Assembly (NCBI GenBank): GCA_905221605.1
Contig: CAJNDS010002701.1
Location: forward strand, 310,001 to 374,000
Direction of reading: 5' to 3'
From: Symbiodinium natans
Taxonomy: Eukaryota > Sar > Dinophyceae > Suessiales > Symbiodiniaceae
DNA length: 64,000 nucleotides
Under the pieces are notes generated by a model. It made no database searches, was not told where the DNA came from, and saw only the letters and a list, made by a program, of their open reading frames with translations. This document shows positions 58,001 to 64,000 of this stretch, piece by piece. Every line of letters begins with the position of its first letter. Positions within the stretch are counted from its first letter, which is position 1. The translations under genes were made by a program, and so were the position numbers.

Positions 58001-60960
58001 GGCGCTCCAAGGGAGTAGCCCCTTTGCCTGCTGTCCAACTTGAGAATGGGAAGCTTGCGGTGTCTGCTTCCGACCGACGTGAGCGTTGGCGAGGACACTT
58101 TGGTTCGCTGGAGGCTGGCCAGCTCACTACTCCTGCTCGGCTTGCGGACAGTCTTCAGGCTCAAAGTTTGAGCACGCATCAACGCTTTGGGGTCGTGTTC
58201 GACATTGCTGCAGTTCCATCTTTAAGCGAAGTTGAGCGCGTCATGCTCTCGCTTCAGCAGCGCAAGGCCGCTGGTCCCAACACGTTGACAGCTGAGCTTT
58301 TCAGAGGACAAGCTCCGACTTTGGCTGCACGCATGTTCCCACTTTTTCTGAAAGCTGCGCTTGCGACTCGAGAACCCATCACTTACAAGGGCGGCCTCTT
58401 GTTTGCTCTAGCCAAAAAAGCTGGAGCGCGCCTCCAAGCTGGGGACTACCGTTCTATACTCCTCGAAGACACGGATGCAAAAATTTATCACAGGCTGCTT
58501 CGCTCGCGGCTCGCTGATGTCCTGCGCAGTATTGCGCACCCTTTGCAAGCAGGCGAACTGCCAGGGACAGGCACTGACTTGATTGCGGGCGTTGCTCGTG
58601 CGGCCTGGGGGGCCATGCTCGCGATGCGCAAGCCGGCCTTGCTGTTGTTCGTGGACATTAAGTCTGCCTTCTACGCGCTGGTGCGTGAGGTTGTTGTTGG
58701 AGCCATCCGTGCAGAATCCGACGAGCCTTTGCTGCGGCTCTTTCACCGCATTGGGGTCCCTCCGACGGCCCTGCAAGAGTTGGGTCTACAGCTTCAACGT
58801 CTGTGTGTTCTCGCTGAAGCAGAGAGCTCAAGCCACTTGCATCGGCTCACGGCCGACTTGTTCCAGGGCACCTGGTTCAGGCTCGAAGTACTTGGGCCCA
58901 TCACAGCCACGGCCAGAGGTAGCCGGCCGGGTGACCCAGCTGCCGGTGTTGTCTTCTCACTGGGTTTTGCAGCTTACCTGCGTGCCGCCACGGCTGCGCT
59001 CAACACTGCTGATCTGCTGCCGCGTTTGCCTACCCTTCAGGGTGTGCCCTTGATCCGGGAGAACACGGGTGAGCTGCAGGTGCCATTCTTGTCCTGGGCT
59101 GATGACCTTCTGCACACCCGTTTGCATGACTGTCCTCAGCAGCTGTTGACTGATGCGATAAGTGCCTCTGAGCTCCTTCTTCGGCATAGCGCTGCCTTTG
59201 GGCTGGAGTGGGGTGTGGGCGTTACAAAAACTGCTTTCATGTTGCATCTGCCCGGGACTTACCGCGTCGAGGCACATCCGGCCTATGTGCTTTCGGATGG
59301 GCCTTGTTTGCGCGTAGCGCATTCCGTGTACGGGGCCTTGGACCTTCCCATCGTGCAAGCTTACAAGCACCTGGGTAGCATCTTAACGGCGGACAACAGC
59401 ATGATGCCGGAGATTGGGTATCGCGCTTCCCTGGCTTACGGGGCGTTGCAGCCTCTTCGCCGTCCTTTCTTCACGAGTGCTGCCTTCCCACTGCACACGC
59501 GAGCGACTCTGCTCCGGGCCAACGTGCTGTCCAGGTTTGTCACGGGCTGCGGCGCCATCCCCTTGCTCAAAGGCCCTGCATTTCGGCGATGGTGTCAAGT
59601 TTACGTGAGTCTCTGGCGCGCTCTTTGGAAGCGAGAGGGTCGAGAAGGCCTACTGCCTCACGCCTTCGTGACCATGGCTCATGTGCCGGGCCCATCTCCA
59701 CGACTGCAGTTGGCGGCTTCACGGGCTTCACTGTTTCGTCGTTTTGTTCAGCACGGGTCTGCGTTGGCTTGGCGCTGGCTGATGTCGGCTCATGAGCAGG
59801 ACCCTCATAGGTCTTGGCTGGCTGCCGTTGTTGCGGATCTCAGGTTCCTGGCGCTCTTCCACGACAAGGTCAGAGGCGTTGTTGCGGTTGCTGAGCCAAT
59901 TCGGGCTTTGTATGCGTTGGAGCTTGAACAACCCGGTTGGCTACACAAGGCGGTTGTTGCTGCGCGTAAGATGTATGCTCACGAGTTGGCATGTGCTGCC
60001 GCCGCCGTACAATGGAAGATCCAGTTGTCGCACTCGGCACCTCAAACGCTTCGCGCAGGAGGCGAGCATGCTTGCGTTTACTGCGAGGCTTCCTTTCCTC
60101 GTTTTCAGATGCTTGCAGTGCACTGTGCCCGACGACATGGTGTTTATGCGCCGTCCCGCATGTTTGCTTATGGTGAGGTATGTTTGGCATGCATGAAGTA
60201 TTTCCACTCCCATGACCGAGTCAAACATCACCTGAGCACTTCACATGGATGCTTGTGGAGACTTGCGCATGTTTTGCCCCCTCTTGACGCAGTGGCCTGC
60301 AGAGAGTCAGAACGTGCTGGGAGGCAAAGCCTGTTGAAAGTCCGCAAAGGGGCATGGCAGCATTTCCAGCCCACCAGACCATGGCTCCAAGCGATGGGGC
60401 CTAGGTTGCCCACCAGGGACGAACGTATCGAGGCAGAAGGCGAGGACATGTCCCTTGCAGTGCTGTCGCGGTTGCACATGCCGCTGCCGACTACTCTTTT
60501 ATGGGTCTCGCGGCACATCCAGGCTGGGGGGGGCGAGCCATCCGCTCGTGGATGTGGGGCTTCCATATGGGACGTCTCGCCCCTGGCCTTGCTTAAGACA
60601 CTGCTTCCCTCCCGTCCGCACCGGGTCGACCCCGCAAGTGTTGGCCTGCCTTGGCGCTCGATGCTGTTGCGAACTTCGGACTTGTCTGCTGATGGCACTC
60701 ACAAAGTTCGCGCAGAGGCTCGTGCTTGCTTGAATGGGTTTCAGGGTTCTGCATGTACTGCGCTTGTGTTCCAGCTGCAGTTGTCTTCAGCCTCGCTTTC
60801 TTCCAAACAAGTTGCCGCCCTGTTTCAGACGCTAATTCTTGTCATACAGGATGGCCTACAGGCCTCCGTCGGGTGTGCTCATTTCCTACTTAGGCTCGTC
60901 GGCTTCCCGCCTCACAGTCCTTGGACCGACCTTGTCACTGCTGGATGGGCATATCTGTGA
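55024..60960 (+). CDS. LINE ORF2: RNase H - endonuclease - reverse transcriptase - zinc fingers
   Basis: Encodes 1,978 residues from the ATG at 55,024. The N terminus is hydrophobic (LLASTAGIVCALLHIIGF). RNase H covers about residues 285-450, with the acidic set D294 (YMDGSA), E354 (SELLAL), D382 (EYDCQ) and D442 (GNELVD). The AP-type endonuclease covers about 525-790: N530, E569 (GIQETR), D687/N689 (TDSNGH), D752 (LDYVAV) and D781/H782 (GTDHFP). In the reverse transcriptase, K1081 lies in KAAGPNTL, motif A is D1211 (FVDIKSAFY), motif B is at about 1299 (GSRPGDPAA), and motif C is SWADD with D1360/D1361. The KHLGS motif follows. Two C2H2 fingers lie at about 1684-1745 (CVYC...H...H and CLAC...H...H). 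All catalytic residues appear present. RNase H normally follows the reverse transcriptase; here it comes first. Confidence 0.95.
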   Translation: MEPASWLLASTAGIVCALLHIIGFARPRLLWACCWCLLVLAQCCSAAPSPGILADSASVLGTSLSDMDAPRLPSPISLRQGFAAHFSELDGLEHLGHEETWHLRTVLDEVGQPERNTAFYVTCHLLGGLASRDRETCDGVPLFAATVLQLVPGLTRRILFFKAATLLETLLEHFGGEVDPVPGVSHMGPSSACLGATSVSCHVAPCLEMTIATSKPPVLLSQSLAPHPMQVAEEHFRRLLLTDAAAPPDQWLAWDRQWLLELPQLPASVTPFFEAIDMWDWKGAKSFHLQVYMDGSASQWSPQGVAAGPVAWAFVAFAVCEASVELIGYAAHPAAPLDDCHYVGEAHEDALESELLALVWAQAWVWQFLRSYSPVSVTFEYDCQAAGRGAAGQTMPARVGEKPDGLSVFAVELRQLLTLSSVPVFYEHVASHCGEPGNELVDTLAKLARHEAVILPPRPAWVGSLARHPLKAWAWMAVTSCAHLPSLGALPVEASRLQASAPAPALLPAPQLPTQAADSLCVDLCLLTLNALTLRDDESTHAGMKVVGRQALLRHQLHERGVHLAGIQETRISVDGLQETNEYYVCNTACTPQGQYGCSLWISKLHCYARQGGRRCFFSRTHVTVFAAAPRFLWVTLEAEGLRLAVLVAHAPYAKSAKDDAPHDFWEARSKEASAVPAGFDVIVLTDSNGHLGSVATDSVGTLAAEDENMAGTAFHWFLQRFHLALPATFEDKHSGHSHTWRGPTGAVRRLDYVAVPLHWMSICYGSQVLYQLELLNSGTDHFPVQLRAGFIRPSSSLPFAPTRRPRRPPENATESEWASYASFVAETPHPAWNTLVDEHSESCTQAIQCAFDAAFSLAKRAPQRPYISAATLDLVAHRGSLRDMLADCSACQRRLRLLWAFAAFCHLARGTTFSGHHLVSLARWQSEGSRQTAGAVRQLQLTSQQVRKAVRQDRKAYIDRLAREAAASDFRAHPRQAYRDLRKAFPALQPSRRSKGVAPLPAVQLENGKLAVSASDRRERWRGHFGSLEAGQLTTPARLADSLQAQSLSTHQRFGVVFDIAAVPSLSEVERVMLSLQQRKAAGPNTLTAELFRGQAPTLAARMFPLFLKAALATREPITYKGGLLFALAKKAGARLQAGDYRSILLEDTDAKIYHRLLRSRLADVLRSIAHPLQAGELPGTGTDLIAGVARAAWGAMLAMRKPALLLFVDIKSAFYALVREVVVGAIRAESDEPLLRLFHRIGVPPTALQELGLQLQRLCVLAEAESSSHLHRLTADLFQGTWFRLEVLGPITATARGSRPGDPAAGVVFSLGFAAYLRAATAALNTADLLPRLPTLQGVPLIRENTGELQVPFLSWADDLLHTRLHDCPQQLLTDAISASELLLRHSAAFGLEWGVGVTKTAFMLHLPGTYRVEAHPAYVLSDGPCLRVAHSVYGALDLPIVQAYKHLGSILTADNSMMPEIGYRASLAYGALQPLRRPFFTSAAFPLHTRATLLRANVLSRFVTGCGAIPLLKGPAFRRWCQVYVSLWRALWKREGREGLLPHAFVTMAHVPGPSPRLQLAASRASLFRRFVQHGSALAWRWLMSAHEQDPHRSWLAAVVADLRFLALFHDKVRGVVAVAEPIRALYALELEQPGWLHKAVVAARKMYAHELACAAAAVQWKIQLSHSAPQTLRAGGEHACVYCEASFPRFQMLAVHCARRHGVYAPSRMFAYGEVCLACMKYFHSHDRVKHHLSTSHGCLWRLAHVLPPLDAVACRESERAGRQSLLKVRKGAWQHFQPTRPWLQAMGPRLPTRDERIEAEGEDMSLAVLSRLHMPLPTTLLWVSRHIQAGGGEPSARGCGASIWDVSPLALLKTLLPSRPHRVDPASVGLPWRSMLLRTSDLSADGTHKVRAEARACLNGFQGSACTALVFQLQLSSASLSSKQVAALFQTLILVIQDGLQASVGCAHFLLRLVGFPPHSPWTDLVTAGWAYL

Positions 60961-61016
60961 CTGTTAGAATTTAATGCATGAATTTTGGGCAACGTCCCAC
61001 AGGGACTTGACATGCC

Positions 61017-61036
61017 AAAGGAAAGGAAAGGAAAGG
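61017..61036 (+). repeat. (AAAGG)4 LINE 3' tail
   Basis: Four AAAGG units close the element instead of a poly-A tail. The last G overlaps the 3' target-site duplication. Confidence 0.85.
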
Positions 61037-61049
61037 AAGGTTGTTTCAG
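61036..61049. repeat. Target-site duplication, 3' copy
   Basis: gaaggttgtttcag, identical to 52,110-52,123. Confidence 0.9.
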
Positions 61050-62730
61050 CCAATTCAGCTCGGATTTCTTTTACCTTTTGTGAAGCGAAGATGGGTCTAG
61101 AGAACTTCTTGGCTTCATGGGTGCTTTCATGGCGAATGAGAACATCCCCAAGAATCCTTCAGAAGCCCACGAAAGCCCCATCGTGCGGTGTGCGGCTAGA
61201 CGCATGTAGCTGATAAGGCCGTGGGAGCCGTGACCAGCGACGGAGTCGAGAGAAGAGAAGCTCCAGGCCGATATCTTTGTCCCAGCTACTAGGGTTGAAG
61301 CTGGGTCTTGTGCAGTCGGAGCTTAGCACTCCAGTCCAAACAAACCTCGCACTGCACCCCCAAGCAAGTGCTGTACATCTTACTTCCCCGTCAATTCTTT
61401 CCTGCAGTTGTTTGCAATGCAAGCTTGTCCTGCAAGCATGTATGCAATGAGTCGTTTTCGGCAGCCCGCCTGCTTTAACACTTCTCTTTTAAGGAGTGGC
61501 ACACGTGCACACACCTGCTAGCGTGCACACGACAGAGAAAGAAGACACAGAGCCCGCATGTGTTGCTAGCTTTCATCACTTTGCACATCTTCTTCATGCG
61601 TCGGACCTTCTGCGTGTTCCTTTTTTCGCTTGGCCCACCTGCCGAGTGCCTAGCAGCTTAGCAGTGGCCTGATTAACTATCTTTGAAAACGATCTTTAAA
61701 AGCTTCGAATGCACCGAAGCACTGAACCGGCTCCGCAGATCCCGCCGCGGCGATTCGACGGAGAGGCGGAGCCAAGTGGCAAAGGCGAGGAAGTCCCTTT
61801 GTGTGCGTTGAGTTGTTGAGTTTCGACACTGTTCAAGGTTCAAGAAGTTTGGGTTGTAAGGTGGGGTTGAACAAGGGCCTGTGGGGTCCACAAAGGGGTA
61901 AAATGACAGGGCTTGTCGTTGCAGCAGTCATGTCAAAGGGTGAGGGTCATTGGGTTGAAGATTATCTGTGTGTGAACGAAGGGATTCGGGTGCATAGATT
62001 TTGAACTTTGAGCAGGGGCTCAAGCCGAAATGCGGAAATTCCATCGGGGTTTGTGTGGGTGGGTTCTGTGCCAAGCACTTGCTATTTATGCCGGAATCGG
62101 CTTCGACTCCCTGCAAGACATCCGTGCATCAGGCAGCATCCGAATGGAAGGCCCAGGCCTAAGGATATCTCCTCGTCGCTGAAGGTTTGAAGCGCTGCTC
62201 AACAGAATCACTACGCATTTGCGGGCCTTGCAAGTTCCGGTTTTCGTTATGCCCCGTAGACTTAAGGGATACTCGTCGAAAATCTTGGCCGGGGACGCAA
62301 TGGATGGGGTGGAAGGCAGATGGTGATGTAGTTATGCAGGCCCCTTCAAATTCCGGACGCAAACAGCGCTCCAAGTGCCCATATCAATCCCGGCATTTAT
62401 TTCGCGTGAAGCTCACTTCCTGACTAAGCTGCGAACCTTCCCAAGTACTGCATAATTCACGAATATCCGCTAGCTCTTGGCTGTTTGGACTTGTTCAGAT
62501 TTGGCTTTGAACGTATCCACCGAGGACGATGGCGCTGCGATTCAGGCCGCGCAGCTGCGGCGGCACCCTGAAGATCAGGAGCTGCCAACACGTGGTTTCT
62601 GATGTAGGCCCAATGTAGGCTTGCCAAAGCACGAAGCATGGTACATCTTGCTGTCGAGGGGTTGAGGAGGTCGATTGCTTTGACCATGCAGCGTCCAAAG
62701 CTGTCTTCTCAAAACAAAAATGTCTAGCAG
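61050..62730. other. Unassigned region downstream of the LINE
   Basis: No gene recognised. Frames on both strands are short and motif-free, and no other repeat stands out. Confidence 0.35.
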
Positions 62731-62906
62731 GTAGCAGCAGACCCCGCGAGCGGCAGGAATTTTACAACTTCGAAGCGCTGAAGTCAAAGCTCGCTGACGC
62801 CCCATTGCAAGAGGTGGAAGACCTGTGGCCGGGCTCCCAGCTGAAGCTAAGAGATAAGCTAAGACGGTATCTGCATCAAGCCATTCAATCCACACGCTGG
62901 GCGTAG
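62731..62906 (+). CDS. Putative terminal exon, unknown product
   Basis: Follows ctagcag| and opens with two bases that complete a codon. It runs 57 codons to TAG at 62,904-62,906. The product is charged and helical (RERQEFYNFEALKSKL, then LKLRDKLRRYLHQ). A frame at 50,757 upstream of the LINE has a similar start (PRAARYYTFEELK), so the two might be related exons or paralogous pieces. A longer minus-strand frame (62,575-63,369) overlaps but is less protein-like. Confidence 0.3.
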
Positions 62907-64000
62907 TCTGCCGAGGCGGACTCGGATGAAGCCCCAGTGGGTAGTGCACGAAGAGGCTGGGCTTTGGCTGTAGCACAGATCGAGATTTCCAAGCAACAAA
63001 AAGTTGCCCCATAGGACCATATGAACGTATCTCGATATGGCAACAACCAGGAGCCAAGTATGTTCCTAGTTTGCCTATGCGAGCACAAGCGGATCCTGTG
63101 AGCTGGTGCACATGAAGCTTTGTGGCATGACTAGCTACAGGGTAGCATGGACTGGTACGTTCCATACTGCAATGGTCGACATGCAAATGGAAGGTGTGCG
63201 TGAAGAACTCTCGTGTAGCTATGGTTTCGCATTCATGTGATACGTATGCTGCGCTCATGAATGCACAAGCCTCTGAATGCAAGTCCTGCACATGCACAAA
63301 TGCTCTAACACGCTGTACGCCACCTGCCATGACCGTGCGTATGTTGCCCGCAGGAGCGTGTAGCAGCACTGGCGTGGAAAGATGATGGCGGAGACATCAA
63401 AGCTGTTTCGGCCTTACGCAGGAACGACATGCGGGGTTGATGAACTCACTCTACCTGCCAGCATTGCAAAACCAACCTTTTTCAACCCATCCACATCTTT
63501 ATAGGCTATCTTGCACTTAGTTAGCTGGCTTTAGTCAAGTTCCCAGAAATATAATGTGTTGCCCGGCCAATCCGAGGAGGGGTTGGGTTCTAGTGTGCAG
63601 CGTATAGAGTAGGGTGCGTGGAAGGGAACGACTGTCTTCATGAGCCTTTGGGGTGCCTCGGCTTGGGCATGAAAGTCTCAGCATGAGACGAGGAGGTAGA
63701 TACTGTCTCGAGGAAGGTCGGCATGGATCACGCCATACGGTACGAGTCCGAGGCCCATCTTGAAACTCATTGCATTCATTGGCCCATTAATCTCGGGTTC
63801 ATGATGAAAGCACTACAAATTCGTTTGGTTTTGTGCCTGCCTCTGCAACAGGGGAACCGCAGCAGATCATATCCTCCTCCGCTGAGAACCTTTCAACACG
63901 TGTTAAATCATGGCTATTCCTTTGGCTTGCAGAATGTACTCCAGACATCCAAGCGATGCAGTTGCTAGGCAAATTTGGATCTAAGCCCTCATGTGACACA
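62907..64000. other. Unassigned end of window
   Basis: No gene, RNA or element recognised. Only the uncertain minus-strand frame extending to 63,369 overlaps this stretch. Confidence 0.35.

Larger units (their letters stand above)
52124..61035 (+). mobile_element. Near-full-length LINE (non-LTR retrotransposon), 8.9 kb
   Basis: The element is bounded by a perfect 14-bp target-site duplication and ends in four AAAGG units (61,017-61,036, overlapping the duplication by one base). From 5' to 3' it holds a leader of about 243 bp, ORF1 (52,367-53,608), a hydrophobic open frame (53,737-54,990), ORF2 (55,024-60,960) and a 3' UTR of about 75 bp. It moves by target-primed reverse transcription: the endonuclease nicks target DNA and the reverse transcriptase copies element RNA at the nick. 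The intact ends and long open frames indicate a recent insertion. The only visible damage is one TGA between the hydrophobic frame and ORF2. The clade is not certain. The AP-type endonuclease excludes the R2-like restriction-endonuclease group. Confidence 0.96.

Noticed and set aside
62575-63369. 264-codon minus-strand frame
   Set aside because: No motif, His/Cys-rich and random-looking; it overlaps a more protein-like + strand exon candidate.

Overview
The window looks like nuclear DNA of a dinoflagellate, probably of the Symbiodiniaceae type. The reasons are: genes broken into many tiny exons; 5' splice sites that are a mix of GT, GC and GA; 3' splice sites that are mostly AG followed by G; TTTAGGG-type telomere motifs; abundant simple repeats; and a long non-LTR retrotransposon. 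No bacterial operons, rRNA genes or CRISPR arrays were seen, and no tRNA could be supported. Because host genes are heavily split, almost none of their coding sequence appears as long open reading frames. Exons were found by reading short conserved motifs and checking that neighbouring splice phases agree.

Layout. 1-3414 is a pyrimidine-rich satellite. 3.4-27.8 kb is mostly non-coding, with microsatellites, G/C homopolymer runs, a (CAG)48 tract at 22.8 kb and several orphan exon candidates (9.9, 17.2-17.5, 23.3 and 25.2 kb). 27.9-39.4 kb on the + strand holds the clearest host gene: UDP-N-acetylglucosamine pyrophosphorylase (UAP1/AGX/QRI1 family), read as about 26 exons. 41.96-43.14 kb holds three in-phase exons of a Gly/Cys-repeat protein. 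43.7-52.1 kb is mostly non-coding, with a minisatellite, a minus-strand exon candidate and short inverted telomere motifs.

52,124-61,035 is a nearly intact 8.9-kb LINE flanked by a perfect 14-bp target-site duplication. It has ORF1 (coiled coil), an unusual hydrophobic reading frame, and a large ORF2 with the order RNase H - AP-type endonuclease - reverse transcriptase - two C2H2 zinc fingers. The hydrophobic frame is in phase with ORF2 and separated from it by a single TGA. 61.05-64 kb is mostly unassigned apart from one candidate terminal exon.

The main points of interest are the LINE's domain order and hydrophobic N-terminal region, the dense non-canonical splicing of the UAP1 gene, and the phase-1 exon architecture of the Gly/Cys gene. 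Exon boundaries were inferred by eye and need transcript support.
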